Shown: positions 26,420 to 36,000 of the stretch, piece by piece
Position numbering within the stretch: the first letter of the stretch is position 1
Layout of the letters: each line of letters starts with the position of its first letter
Assembly (NCBI RefSeq): GCF_030682845.1
Contig: NZ_JAUXNK010000054.1
Coordinates: forward strand, 1-41,841
Reading direction: 5' to 3'
DNA length: 41,841 nucleotides
From: Methanolobus sp.
Lineage (GTDB): Archaea > Halobacteriota > Methanosarcinia > Methanosarcinales > Methanosarcinaceae
The notes under the pieces: generated by a model
Database searches by the model: none
What the model saw: only the letters and a program-made list of their open reading frames with translations
What the model was told of the DNA's origin: nothing
Program-made: the position numbers and the translations under genes

Positions 26420-27481
26420 ATGAGTAACTTGAACCAGACTGAATCAGGATCATTCCATACATACCTGTCCGAGGGCTGCAAGCTGTGCCAGCAGGGAGCC
26501 AAGATGGTTCTCTTTATAACAGGGGTATGCCCCAGGGACTGCTTCTATTGCCCGGTTTCTGTTGAGAGAAAAAAGGATGCGACTTATGCGAATGAAAGGT
26601 CTGTCAGTTGCGATCAGGATGTACTGGAAGAGGCAAGGCTAATGGATGCCCTGGGAACAGGCATTACCGGGGGGGAACCCTTATTGGTGCCTGAAAGGGT
26701 GCTTCATTACATGAGGCTCCTCAAATCAGAATTTGGCAAGGGACACCATATACACCTGTACACCTCGCTTGCACCTGATGAGGACACTATGTCCAGGCTT
26801 GCAGAAGCAGGGCTTGATGAGATAAGATTCCACCCCCCTGTTGCCATGTGGAGCGTACTGGACACCAGCCCCTATGCCAGGTCCATAAGGTTCGCCAGAA
26901 AGTGTAATATCATGGCCGGAATAGAGATCCCTGCTATTGAAGGTATAGACAAGGTCGCACTTTTTGCCAGAGAGATGGATTGTTTTCTCAATATGAACGA
27001 ACTGGAATTTTCAGACTCAAATGCGAGGGATATGAAACTCAAAGGTTTTGTACTTGAAGGTGATATATCTAACGCCGTTGCTGGCTCAATGGAACTTACA
27101 AGACGCATATTCAGCGAGGATAATACAGGCAAAGTGCATTTCTGCTCATCAACATACAAGGATGCTGTGCAGCTCAGGGAACGCCTGTTGCGTGTCGCCC
27201 GCAACACAGCAAGAGCATTTGATGACACAACCGAGGATGGCACTGTTGTTTACGGGCAGATAATATGCAAGGACGCAATGGCTGCACAGAAAGTGACAGA
27301 ACTGCTTATTGAACAGGAAATCCCTCCGGAAATGGTAGAAACAAATGAAGTATCTGTTGAAACTGCCTGGTGGATACTGGAAGATGTTGCAGAGATGGTA
27401 AGAGAAATTACAAATAATATGTCTATTGTGGAGAGGTATCCTTTTGAGAATGGATTGGTCGTTGAAAGGATACCTCTTTAG
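26420..27481 (+). CDS. Radical SAM protein related to pyruvate-formate-lyase activase (COG2108 type)
   Basis: A 353-residue protein with the radical SAM cluster motif CPRDCFYC (CX3CX2C) near residue 36 and GGEPLLVPERV as the SAM-contacting loop. Two upstream cysteines (EGCKLCQQG) and FCSSTYKDAVQLRERL in the second half match the archaeal group COG2108 as I remember it. The substrate is unknown. It would use a reduced 4Fe-4S cluster to cleave S-adenosylmethionine and start a radical reaction, and the ferredoxin gene divergent from it is a natural electron source. The gene is probably leaderless. The stop is TAG. Confidence 0.85.
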   Translation: MSNLNQTESGSFHTYLSEGCKLCQQGAKMVLFITGVCPRDCFYCPVSVERKKDATYANERSVSCDQDVLEEARLMDALGTGITGGEPLLVPERVLHYMRLLKSEFGKGHHIHLYTSLAPDEDTMSRLAEAGLDEIRFHPPVAMWSVLDTSPYARSIRFARKCNIMAGIEIPAIEGIDKVALFAREMDCFLNMNELEFSDSNARDMKLKGFVLEGDISNAVAGSMELTRRIFSEDNTGKVHFCSSTYKDAVQLRERLLRVARNTARAFDDTTEDGTVVYGQIICKDAMAAQKVTELLIEQEIPPEMVETNEVSVETAWWILEDVAEMVREITNNMSIVERYPFENGLVVERIPL

Positions 27482-27488
27482 AGCCAAC

Positions 27489-27496
27489 TTATATAT
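27489..27496 (+). promoter_or_regulatory. TATA box upstream of the DUF2551 gene
   Basis: TTATATAT lies 8 bp after the radical SAM stop codon. Transcription would start near 27518, leaving a leader of 70-90 nt before the DUF2551 coding region. Confidence 0.4.
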
Positions 27497-27586
27497 CTTA
27501 GAATTGTATAAGTAGTACGATTTTCATTACGCGCGCAGGTTTTGCGTGCTCACAGGTACAATAGTTTTATAAGATAAAATAACATA

Positions 27587-27910
27587 TTGAAAAAAGAGGT
27601 GTTTGTACTGGAAACGATAGAAGAGCGAGTAAGGGATAGGTTAATAAAATATCTCAGTCGCGATGATACGGGTATACGTAAAGTAGTATTGAAATTGTTC
27701 CTGAGTGGTGGTAAATTCACTACAGGTGACGTGTACGAACATCTTAACAATGCGGATTTTGATGTGAGCTACAGGGGAGTTTCTGCGATGGTCGGTCTTA
27801 TGAACACAAGACTTGGAATCCTTAGCATTGATGTGACTGGCGATCATAATATATATCTGCTGAAGGAAGACTATAAGAACATAGTCAAGTCTGTCCTGGA
27901 GAATTATTAA
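27587..27910 (+). CDS. DUF2551-like archaeal winged-helix protein
   Basis: A protein of about 100-107 residues with the DUF2551 pattern RLIKYLSRDDTGIRKVVLKLFL, then a helix-turn-helix-like stretch (TTGDVYEHL, VSYRGVSAMVGLMNTRLGIL). I infer a small DNA-binding regulator; its targets are unknown. The start is uncertain. TTG at 27587 and GTG at 27599 have no good site, whereas GAGGTG at 27596-27601 is followed 6 nt later by an in-frame CTG (27608) that would give the length expected for the family. It stands alone between the radical SAM and uppS genes. Confidence 0.75.
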   Translation: MKKEVFVLETIEERVRDRLIKYLSRDDTGIRKVVLKLFLSGGKFTTGDVYEHLNNADFDVSYRGVSAMVGLMNTRLGILSIDVTGDHNIYLLKEDYKNIVKSVLENY

Positions 27911-28057
27911 TTATTGGATTTTTGTGCTTGCTTTCATCGTTGTTATACAACTACGACCATCAATCATTATTATCCCAATACCCTTACCTGCTTATTTATT
28001 TTAAATGGAAAAGCAAAACGCCATACATAGTTGAGTGAGATATTCGATTGATATTGA

Positions 28058-28963
28058 ATGGTGTTCCGTATGCTAAAGCACATACCCCCGTGGATCTATA
28101 AGGGATACGAGCATCTCCTTACACAGGAGGTCAAAAATGCACCTATTCCAAGGCATGTCGCCATAATAATGGATGGTAACCGCAGGTATGCACGTAAGCT
28201 GGGACAAATGGCTTCTTTTGGCCATATTAAAGGAGCCGATATCACTGAGAAGGTTATTGAGTGGTCCTGCGAGCTGGGCATCGAACACCTGACGATATAT
28301 GCATTCTCCACAGAGAATTTCAGCCGCTCAAACGCTGAGAAGGATAAACTGTTCGAGCTGATCGGACTGAAGTTCGACGAAATAGGAGAGGATGAAAGGA
28401 CCCATGAGAGAAGGATGCGCGTTCATGCCATCGGTGACATCGATAAATTGCCGGATATGCTCCGGGAGTCCATAAAGAACGTGGAGCTTGTGACATCAGG
28501 CTATGACCGGTTCAATCTCAATGTTGCAATTGCCTACGGAGGTCGCCAGGAAATTGTGCAGGCAGTAAGGGAAATAGCCGTGATGGTCGAAAATGGCGAA
28601 ATTGAACTCAATAACATTAATGAGGACACTATCTCAGACCACCTCTACCCGGCCGGCGGATCCGCTCTTCCCGACGTAGACCTTATAATCCGTACCGGAG
28701 GCGATGAACGCGTATCCAATTTCCTGCCATGGCAGGCAAACGGTAATGAGTGTGCATCCTATTTTTGTGCGCCTTTCTGGCCGGAGTTCCGCAAGATAGA
28801 TTTCCTGCGCTCCATACGGGTCTACCAGGCCCGCGTAGAAGAAAGGAAACAGCATGCAACTGTGCGTGCTGCTCATTTCCTGAAAGCGCTTGGCAAGGCA
28901 GAGATAAGTGAAGTAAAACATGCCTCGCTAACAGAGAGTGCACATAACAGAATAACTGACTAG
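28058..28963 (+). CDS. uppS: Cis-prenyltransferase (undecaprenyl/dolichyl diphosphate synthase)
   Basis: About 300 residues. It extends farnesyl or geranylgeranyl diphosphate with cis-isoprene units to build the lipid carrier for glycosylation. Conserved segments are present: HVAIIMDGNRRYARK with the catalytic Asp, TIYAFSTENFSR, NVAIAYGGRQEI, and DLIIRTGGDERVSNFLPWQ. The length and order fit the UppS family. The ATG at 28058 is given, but GGTG 6 nt before ATG 28070 makes a start four codons later equally plausible. The gene ends in tandem stops, TAG then TAA. A TTATTTATT box at 27993-28001 is a possible TATA. Confidence 0.94.
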   Translation: MVFRMLKHIPPWIYKGYEHLLTQEVKNAPIPRHVAIIMDGNRRYARKLGQMASFGHIKGADITEKVIEWSCELGIEHLTIYAFSTENFSRSNAEKDKLFELIGLKFDEIGEDERTHERRMRVHAIGDIDKLPDMLRESIKNVELVTSGYDRFNLNVAIAYGGRQEIVQAVREIAVMVENGEIELNNINEDTISDHLYPAGGSALPDVDLIIRTGGDERVSNFLPWQANGNECASYFCAPFWPEFRKIDFLRSIRVYQARVEERKQHATVRAAHFLKALGKAEISEVKHASLTESAHNRITD

Positions 28964-29023
28964 TAAGTACAGCACATGGAGTTCATATTAAAAGCTCTTT
29001 TTAAAAACTATAGAAGAATAGTA

Positions 29024-29108
29024 TGCGGGAGGTGTGATTCGAACACACGAACTCCTACGAGACTAGGCCCTCAACCTAGCGCCTTTGGCCTGGCTGGGCA
29101 ACCCCCGC
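29024..29108 (-). tRNA. tRNA-Leu (anticodon GAG), copy 1
   Basis: An 85-nt gene with an acceptor stem formed by GCGGGGG and CTCCCGC (one G-T pair), an anticodon stem CTAGG/CCTAG around TTGAGGG (anticodon GAG), a long variable arm and discriminator A. It is identical base for base to the copy 165 nt away. It has its own TATA-like box at 29131-29140. Confidence 0.95.
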
Positions 29109-29130
29109 AAATGATCAGTAAATTGAATGT

Positions 29131-29140
29131 GTTTATATTA
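29131..29140 (-). promoter_or_regulatory. TATA box of tRNA-Leu(GAG) copy 1
   Basis: On the minus strand TAATATAAAC is centred about 27 bp before the mature 5' end of the tRNA, the usual distance for archaeal tRNA promoters. Confidence 0.5.
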
Positions 29141-29188
29141 ACTAAGAGATATTGTTTAAATCAACCTTATCAAATAAGAGAAATATGG

Positions 29189-29273
29189 TGCGGGAGGTGT
29201 GATTCGAACACACGAACTCCTACGAGACTAGGCCCTCAACCTAGCGCCTTTGGCCTGGCTGGGCAACCCCCGC
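29189..29273 (-). tRNA. tRNA-Leu (anticodon GAG), copy 2
   Basis: Identical in sequence to the gene at 29024-29108, with anticodon GAG and discriminator A. It lies 49 nt downstream of rpo3. The flanks of the two copies differ, so the duplication covers little more than the tRNA. Confidence 0.95.
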
Positions 29274-29286
29274 ACGAGTGCAAATG

Positions 29287-29315
29287 AAATAAATTTCCAG
29301 GAGATGTATCTCCTG
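29287..29315 (-). terminator. rpo3 terminator hairpin overlapping the tRNA-Leu promoter
   Basis: Seven base pairs (29298-29304 with 29309-29315, CAGGAGA/TCTCCTG) close on a 4-nt loop just after the rpo3 stop. On the minus strand they are followed by GAAATTTATTTC (29285-29296), which can act both as the T-rich tract of a terminator and as the BRE/TATA box of tRNA-Leu copy 2. Confidence 0.55.
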
Positions 29316-29321
29316 ACCGGA

Positions 29322-30119
29322 TCACAAGGACTCTAGAATTTCCCTCATCCGGGTGGCTTTGTCCTTAATGCTCTTCCCTGCATTTATAATTAACTGTTGG
29401 ATTGTATAGGAACCATCTGATTCCATAGTGAAAACAAACGCACGTTCATCCTGAGAAACAGTAATTGCGTCAATTTCACAAATCCCTTGGCAGAGTTTAC
29501 AGAGTATGCATTTAAGAATGTCATCCTCGGAGATCCCTGCTCCTTCTGGTCCCATTTTGATGATACCCTGAGGACATTCCCCTATACAGGCACCGCAACT
29601 ATCGCATTTGTTGAATGTGACCAGAGGCATGTTCTTGTATCCACAAGCAACACCTGCCTGCCACCGAGCATGCTGGTTACCGTAGCCCATGTGGGCTATG
29701 GCTTCAAGCACAACTTTCTGGCCTTCCTTCAGTTCAATGATCGGAATGTTGGCCTCGGCAGGCTGTACAGTTTCATCAGATGAAACGAAGTCACCTGAAT
29801 GGACCACCTTCGGGCCTTCGGCACTAAGTGTAAGAGAGACCCTGCAAGCAGGGCACTCTGAGCCACCACATATGCACTCTTCAACAGGTACGAACTCTTC
29901 AATGTTTGCGGCTAAAGGAATAAGGGCAAGCCTTAATCCAAGCTGTTCATCAAAGAGGACGGAGGTATTGTTGTAGATGTTCACGTAGGTTATTGCAAGT
30001 GTAGGTACGTCAGAGAGCGCTGCTCTCCTTATACCGTTTGCAAAAGCTGCGCTCACATCGGACAATACGAACTTTGCAGACCTCTCTGACATCTCCAGTA
30101 TGTCTACTTCCATTGTCAT
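29322..30119 (-). CDS. rpo3: DNA-directed RNA polymerase subunit D (Rpo3)
   Basis: A 265-residue alpha-like subunit that dimerises with subunit L to nucleate RNA polymerase assembly. The N-terminal assembly domain shows FANGIRRAALSDVPTLAI. An insert carries two complete 4Fe-4S motifs, CDSCGACIGECP (Cys172, 175, 178, 182) and CILCKLCQGIC (Cys204, 207, 210, 214), as in Methanosarcina-type Rpo3 proteins. A further four-cysteine group, CICGGSECPAC, lies at 82-92. It ends the uS13-uS4-uS11-rpo3 operon. Confidence 0.97.
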   Translation of the reverse strand: MTMEVDILEMSERSAKFVLSDVSAAFANGIRRAALSDVPTLAITYVNIYNNTSVLFDEQLGLRLALIPLAANIEEFVPVEECICGGSECPACRVSLTLSAEGPKVVHSGDFVSSDETVQPAEANIPIIELKEGQKVVLEAIAHMGYGNQHARWQAGVACGYKNMPLVTFNKCDSCGACIGECPQGIIKMGPEGAGISEDDILKCILCKLCQGICEIDAITVSQDERAFVFTMESDGSYTIQQLIINAGKSIKDKATRMREILESL

Positions 30120-30147
30120 GAGTCCATATCCATTAGATTATATACAA

Positions 30148-30531
30148 TTATACCCTTCTTCCACCCTTTGGACGGGTTCCGTCGTGTGGTACAGGAGTTA
30201 CATCCTGTATTCTGCCGATCTTGATCCCTGCTCTTGCAAAGGACCTGATAGCAGCCTGAGCTCCGGGCCCCGGGCTTCTCTGCTTGTTGCCTCCGGGAGC
30301 GCGTACCTTGATATGGATACCTTCGATACCCTTGTCCCTGAGCATATCTGCGAGCTGGCTTGCCATCTGCATAGCAGTGTATGGTGAACTCTCATCACGT
30401 GCTGCCTTTACGACCATGCCACCTGAGGACTTAGCCAGTGTTTCAGCGCCTGTAATATCAGTTACAGTGATGATAGTGTTATTGAATGAGCATTTTATGT
30501 GAGCTATGCCCCATATTCCGTTTATAGCCAT
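30148..30531 (-). CDS. rps11: Small-subunit ribosomal protein uS11
   Basis: A 127-residue ribosomal protein of the 30S platform. [22 protein letters not shown] and [17 protein letters not shown] (each read in part) are family signatures, and the C-terminus is the usual basic [16 protein letters not shown] lies before the ATG. It is cotranscribed with rps4 (15 nt upstream) and rpo3 (28 nt downstream). Confidence 0.98.
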   Translation of the reverse strand: MAINGIWGIAHIKCSFNNTIITVTDITGAETLAKSSGGMVVKAARDESSPYTAMQMASQLADMLRDKGIEGIHIKVRAPGGNKQRSPGPGAQAAIRSFARAGIKIGRIQDVTPVPHDGTRPKGGRRV

Positions 30532-30546
30532 GTCTTATTCCTCCTT

Positions 30547-31092
30547 TCATGCCCCTGCGACATTAGATGCTACCTGGGCCGGCCTCTCCGGATGCATTTC
30601 ACTGGTCAGCGGGGAGTTGCCATAGTAGTCAATGAGCATCTCTTCATCCTTGGATATAAGCATACTCGGGATAGTTACTCTCTTGCCATTGAGAGCAATA
30701 TGACCATGAGTGATGAACTGCCTTGCCTGCCTGGGACTGCGTGCAAGTCCAAGTCTGTGCACCTGAGTCTGCAACCTGCGCTCAAGGATTGAGTTGGTCT
30801 GCAAACCAAGGATATCATCAATATTGGAATCGGTGCTCAACATGGAAAAGCGTATGAGCCTTGCCAGAATCTGGTCAGCTTCAGTCTTGTTGTGACCTGA
30901 AAGTTCACCCTCTGCCAGAAGCCTGCGTGCATCCGCCCTATATCTTCTGAGGACACTGTGTGCCTTCCAGAGTTCCTTCTTGTTACGAAGACCGTATTTT
31001 TTAACAAGCTCAAGTTCGCTTGCCATCCTGGCTGCCTGCCATGGATGCTTCGGAGTATCGTAGCTCTTTCTCTTTTTACCTGGATATCCCAT
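30547..31092 (-). CDS. rps4: Small-subunit ribosomal protein uS4
   Basis: A 181-residue primary 16S rRNA-binding protein. It begins [18 protein letters not shown], the archaeal form, and has the S4 RNA-binding domain [20 protein letters not shown] followed by [16 protein letters not shown] (each read in part). In bacteria S4 represses its own operon; whether it does so here is unknown, but the structured leader before uS13 makes the question relevant. AGGTGA precedes the ATG, 9 nt after rps13. Confidence 0.98.
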   Translation of the reverse strand: MGYPGKKRKSYDTPKHPWQAARMASELELVKKYGLRNKKELWKAHSVLRRYRADARRLLAEGELSGHNKTEADQILARLIRFSMLSTDSNIDDILGLQTNSILERRLQTQVHRLGLARSPRQARQFITHGHIALNGKRVTIPSMLISKDEEMLIDYYGNSPLTSEMHPERPAQVASNVAGA

Positions 31093-31101
31093 AAAATCAC
31101 C

Positions 31102-31548
31102 TTACTTCTTCTTGCTCACACCAATGGTGGAACCACGCCTTCCGGTGGATTTTGTTCTCTGACCTCTTACCTTGAGACCCCTCTCGTGCCTGAGACCACG
31201 GTAGGCTCTGACCTTCTTAAGGTTGTTTATATCTTCTCTGAAGGTAAGGAGTATGTCCTGTCCAAGCAGATGCTTGTCCTCTCCACTAAGGGGGTCCAGG
31301 CGTCTGTTGAGCATCCAGGTTGGCATCTTCTTCTCAAATTCCCCAACAGCTGCATCCAACTTTGCAACATCTTCATCAGGGAGGTAACCAATAACGCCCT
31401 TAGGGTCAATACCGGTTCCGTCTACGATAATCCTTGCTGTCCTTAATCCTATACCACGGATACCGGTCAGCGCATACATTACGGACTGACTTCCTTTAAG
31501 GTCAGTATTCATGATACGGACTAAATGTCTTATTTCCTCATCTGCCAT
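31102..31548 (-). CDS. rps13: Small-subunit ribosomal protein uS13
   Basis: A 148-residue protein of the 30S head that contacts tRNA and the 50S subunit. It starts [17 protein letters not shown], has [13 protein letters not shown] as the helix-hairpin-helix, and ends with the basic tail [22 protein letters not shown] (read in part). AAGGAGGAAATTAA leads into the ATG, the strongest ribosome binding site in the window. It opens the operon, behind a leader with three hairpins. Confidence 0.98.
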   Translation of the reverse strand: MADEEIRHLVRIMNTDLKGSQSVMYALTGIRGIGLRTARIIVDGTGIDPKGVIGYLPDEDVAKLDAAVGEFEKKMPTWMLNRRLDPLSGEDKHLLGQDILLTFREDINNLKKVRAYRGLRHERGLKVRGQRTKSTGRRGSTIGVSKKK

Positions 31549-31640
31549 TTAATTTCCTCCTTAAGGATGCAATGCATCCCGTAGCCCCGGAGCACAGAAA
31601 CTCCGGCACACCCGACTTTGCGGGTAATGTTATTCTAAAT
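31549..31640 (-). promoter_or_regulatory. Structured 5' leader of the uS13-uS4-uS11-rpo3 operon
   Basis: Between the predicted transcription start (near 31638) and the Shine-Dalgarno site lie three consecutive hairpins. In mRNA order they are ACCCG/CGGGT (31625-31621 with 31614-31610), CCGGAG/CTCCGG (31606-31601 with 31592-31587), and GGATG/CATCC (31579-31575 with 31569-31565). The last is followed within five bases by AAGGAGG. The leader could be a translational control element, but no binding partner can be named from the sequence. Confidence 0.5.
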
Positions 31641-31660
31641 AATAGAACATGACTCGGCTG

Positions 31661-31670
31661 TATATACTAT
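31661..31670 (-). promoter_or_regulatory. TATA box of the rps13 operon
   Basis: On the minus strand the sequence reads ATAGTATATA. Transcription would begin near 31638, producing a leader of about 90 nt. Confidence 0.5.
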
Positions 31671-31784
31671 CTTTTGTATTTAATGCTATTGTGCAACACA
31701 AAATAGTAGTTAAAGCGAACTTCACTACAGTATTATTACATAAATACTTTCCCCAGAACAGCAGGCTAATACCATGACAATGAT

Positions 31785-32894
31785 TTAATCCGTTAGGGAA
31801 TTACCCACCTGCGGTTTATCAGAGGCAGCCAAAGACGAACTGACCCTTATTTTAAAAAAGGCCATGCCCAGCAAAGAGCATACTATTGCGAAGATCAGGG
31901 TTTCCTTATACCCGAATTGTTGAAGCATTACTCCTCCTGCGATCGATCCCACGATACTGGCTGCAGCTATGACCGAGTTAAGAATGCCGGTAGCCGTTGC
32001 CTTTTCAGCATTGCGGCTCACGAGAAGTTGGTTACCGCCCACATACAGGAAAGACCACCCAAATGCCACACAGACCATCCCAGGTATCACATAAATGAAA
32101 CTGGGAGCAAGCAGATAGCAAGTAAACGCCAGCCCGGATGTGATGCATCCCCACTTGATAAGCCATTCATTATCAAGTCCGTCCATCCTGCGCATAACAA
32201 TGAACTGCACGAGAGGATTTATAGCGTAAATAACACCTATGGAGAAATTTGTGGCCCCCAGATGGAGCAAATACAGAGGCAGCATTGTCCAGACTGCAAC
32301 CGCACCTACATGCCTGACAAATATAGAGAGGTACACGTCAATATTACGGGAGAATGTGTCAACTGAAAAATAACTGATATTCATAGAAGGTTTTTCGATA
32401 TCCTTTAGTTTCAAGGCATTCAGGAAAGCTACGAAATAAAATACTGATGAGAGTATGAACAGGAAATGGACATCCTCGATCACGGCTGCAAGCAGATAGC
32501 CTATCATCCACCCCAGTGAGCCAAAGGAAGTAAATTTCCCAATGCTGCCCTTCTGATAATAGATGTACACGGTGAGTGCAGCCGGATATATGCTCATGCA
32601 AAAACCCACAAGCGCCCTGGAAAGCGCCAGAGAAAGGGCATCATATGCGAACACTTGCAGGAAGAACGCTACCCCGGAGACCACCAGGCCGATAAGCACT
32701 ATAGGGCGCAGACGATTGATGTCCGCAGCCTTCCCGAATATAAATGAAGACACAAAAGAAGCCAGGCCGAACAGAGCGCTTATCAGCCCTATCTCAAAGA
32801 AGGAAGCACCCAGAGAAGCTGCAAATATCGGGACGAACACATTGGACATTGTATGCGAGGTATTCGTCAGAAGCTGGATCGTGTTTATTCGCAT
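31785..32894 (-). CDS. Major facilitator superfamily transporter
   Basis: A 369-residue membrane protein with about eleven to twelve hydrophobic helices. ASLGASFFEIGLISALFGLASFV opens the first bundle and FGKAADINRLRP follows as the loop 2-3 signature of the superfamily (read in part). The second half begins near residue 185 (NIDVYLSIFVRHVG). I cannot predict the substrate; the general look is that of drug or sugar exporters. No Shine-Dalgarno site is evident. It lies between rps13 and the divergent metalloprotease gene and interrupts an otherwise conserved ribosomal cluster. Confidence 0.85.
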   Translation of the reverse strand: MRINTIQLLTNTSHTMSNVFVPIFAASLGASFFEIGLISALFGLASFVSSFIFGKAADINRLRPIVLIGLVVSGVAFFLQVFAYDALSLALSRALVGFCMSIYPAALTVYIYYQKGSIGKFTSFGSLGWMIGYLLAAVIEDVHFLFILSSVFYFVAFLNALKLKDIEKPSMNISYFSVDTFSRNIDVYLSIFVRHVGAVAVWTMLPLYLLHLGATNFSIGVIYAINPLVQFIVMRRMDGLDNEWLIKWGCITSGLAFTCYLLAPSFIYVIPGMVCVAFGWSFLYVGGNQLLVSRNAEKATATGILNSVIAAASIVGSIAGGVMLQQFGYKETLIFAIVCSLLGMAFFKIRVSSSLAASDKPQVGNSLTD

Positions 32895-33006
32895 CGTATA
32901 ATCGGACCATAATCCTGTTTGTCTATTTCAACCTATTTACGCATAATTTGGTGAGAGTCTTTTATTTTAGACAGCTCCCTAACAGATAGCAAAATGTGGT
33001 TGCAAT

Positions 33007-33049
33007 CTATTTTATACTTAAAATAGAAATATAATATAAATAATATTAT
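33007..33049. promoter_or_regulatory. Two adjacent palindromes upstream of the metalloprotease gene
   Basis: CTATTTTA/TAAAATAG (33007-33014 and 33019-33026) forms a perfect 8-bp dyad around a 4-nt centre. ATAATAT/ATATTAT (33031-33037 and 33043-33049) is a second dyad 4 nt further on. Both overlap the likely TATA region of the plus-strand gene, so they may be an operator pair, although A+T-rich sequence yields dyads easily. Confidence 0.4.
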
Positions 33050-33074
33050 AATACTATTTATTGTGGGCGATGCT

Positions 33075-36000
33075 ATGAGCAACAACAACAACAACAGCAA
33101 GAAGCCATGTACTGACAAACAAAATATTAGGCTAAAACAGTATTTTACAATATTGATACTGTTCATTCTGTCCCTGACACCTGCATCCGCGCAGGACAGC
33201 GTCCGGATAGAGATGCCTGATAATGTAGCATCCGGAGAGATGTTCAAAGTAGTCCTTATTATCGATGACCCGCTGGTAAGGGAACTGACACAAACCATAG
33301 ATATAACGAGGAACGGCGGAAGAATCCAGCTAAAGGTGGAGGGAGACATAAATAACCCCTCACTGATAGAATACGCCGGACAGGAAAGGATAGTATTCGA
33401 TGCTGTCAAGTTCTCAGGTTTCCAGGACGGGGATGAAGAGTCTACCCTGATCTTCCAATTCTTTGGCAACACCGGAGAAATACAGAAAAAATATCCGGAC
33501 TGGAAGCCATCGTATCCTGACTACATCGTCAAAATTTCAAAGAAGGTGCATGCATCTCCCGTAAGCTTCTCTGTTGAGACACCCGAATTCCCCAATACTG
33601 AAACGAGCAGGTTTGAAACGGATTACTGGGACAAGGTTATTTTCACTCCTGTATTCAGGTATGTTGAGAGTGACTTCTATGCAGAGACAAAACTTTACAG
33701 AGGAAGCTTTAGCAGGGAGACCAGTTATCAGACGCTTGATGATTACCTTGTTGGGAGTTATATAAGAAAAGAATATATGAGCAATCCTCCCGAACGTATG
33801 AAAGTATCCGGTTACAATTATGGTTCATTCGGACAGGGCGGGACATCAACAGGTTACTATATATTGCAATGGTCACCAACCATGAAGGTCACCCGAATTG
33901 AACCCGGCACGAGTGAGCGTTATGAGGAGTACGACATAAGTATAAGCTACAACTACGCCGTGCTGATCAATGATTTCCTCCTGTACAACGGGAACATCAT
34001 AAAACAGATGAAGGTCAGAGAATCGGAGATAGAGGATGTTGTAAGTGAATTTGAGGAAGAGTGCCACAAAATAGTCATGAGCCAGAAATATGCACCCATA
34101 GCAACGGGGAGTGGTACACACCCATCTGTCCTTGAAACAAACCTGCCGATCTCCGGAAAGAAGAGTGTTTCAATTTACGGTTATGTGGTCGATGCTGATG
34201 GCAATCCTATGCCGTATGCTCAACTGACCGCTAAGGTGAAAGGTGAAACATTCAAAGGCAGTATTGACAAGGACGGAGACTTCAGAATACCGCTTACATT
34301 AGACCTAAAGGATAAAGAGGACGATGTGAAAGTACAATTATGGGTTGACTTCGTTTACAAAAGGGACGGAAAGAACTATTTCACGGTATATGATCTGAGC
34401 GGCAGCACATACAAAGGTGTATGGTACTATAAGGAATTCAGACTGCAAGACCATCAGGACATAGAGGCAAACATCAGGCTTAACGGTGCTTGGGACACAA
34501 AGGCTGGCAGCAGCACAGGACTGCTTTCTGATCTCAAAAGCCTTTCAGTTATATATTCCCACATGCACGAGGCAGTGGATTTCTGCCTTGTGGAATTGAA
34601 AGCGGATGTTGATCACAAGCTGCCTGTGAAGGTGCTTGTAGGAAATACGGAAGATAAGACACTCTACTCACCCTCTCGTTCGCAGATACTTATTTCCACG
34701 AATGATGCGGGATACTCAAACTCCAACAGACCGAAGAACCGGGAGTACCATGAGTTCGCCCACCACCTGATGTATGCCACCTATGGAGGATGGACACATG
34801 GAAGCAATGTATCTGGCACTGTCAACCACAATGGTTTCCTTAACCCCAATACAGGAGATTCTTACGAGGAAGGTTTTGCCGAGTTCATAGCACTGGCAAT
34901 ATCTGACAAGTACGGGGACTCCAACCCTGCGGACGGTGTCACAAGGCCGGAGATCTACGCATCGTTTGGAAGCTTGGAGAACAACTACCGTCCCTGGGAC
35001 AGTCGGGGGTACTTGGAGGAGTTTGCCGTTGCCTCCCTGCTCTGGGACCTTTACGACAGCAACAATGAGGAAGGTGACTCCATTACCATGTCCCTGGAGG
35101 ACATCTGGTCCGTGCTGAAGGTCCAAAGGAATGACTTCTACGATTATTACCTGGCATTCAAGCAGGCCAATCCCAGTAAGGCTGACGATATCGACAGGCT
35201 CTTCATTGAACATGGATTCTTCGCGGACACCACTGAAGGCAACCGCATACGGGATTCGTTTGAAGGCTTCATAGATGCCAATAGCAATAATGCATACGAT
35301 ATCGGAGAGTATTTCTTTGACCTTGGCTGCCTGAACTCCACAAACGAGATACAGTACAGGAAGGGCATGATCGTCGGGCGGGCTGCAAACTATGAGAGGC
35401 TCAACAGGAGCACTGCAGTGAGGCTGGATGGCGCCTACCTCAAGGTCAGCGACAAGGAATTAAAACAGTACCTTGTCAAAGTACACTATACCGAACCGGG
35501 AAGAGGGGATGACTACGAGTATGTCGTGGATCTCAGGGACGGTCTGCTGTACGTGCAACCCCTGCCCGGAAATGTGCATGCGGATATCAGTATCACCCCT
35601 TATTCTGTTGAATATGCCGCAAAGGAAGACTATACCATAAGCAACCAGGAGCTTGTCAGCCGGCTGGAGCAACCCGGAAAGTATTTTGACAGCCACAAGT
35701 TTTCCCTGAAGAAGACCGGTGTTGTGGGCGACATGCCTTATGAGACCTACAAGGATACAGACCCGGTCTATGCCTATGAGGGCGACCTGGGTGAGGAATT
35801 CGACCTGAAGATAGCCGACGGGACAGACCACGACGACAGTGACAGGAAGTTCCCGCTTATGTGGCTGTTGCTCCCGATACTTGGAGTAGGGCTCATTGTG
35901 CTCGGAAAAAAGAACGCCAGGGTTGGAGAGCTTTCGAGAAGAGGAGTCAAAGAGTTCAATGAAAAAGGTCTCCCTGCAATCAAACAAGGAAGCAGGAAGG

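Noticed and set aside
28976-29287. An apparent 103-codon protein with an internal repeat (CGRCDSNTRTPTRLGPQP twice)
   Set aside because: It is translation of the antisense of two identical tRNA-Leu genes; the repeat is the tRNA duplication.
32933-33472. A 179-codon minus-strand ORF overlapping the start of the surface protease
   Set aside because: It is antisense to a signal-peptide protein with clear domain content, has no recognisable family features and no convincing ribosome binding site.
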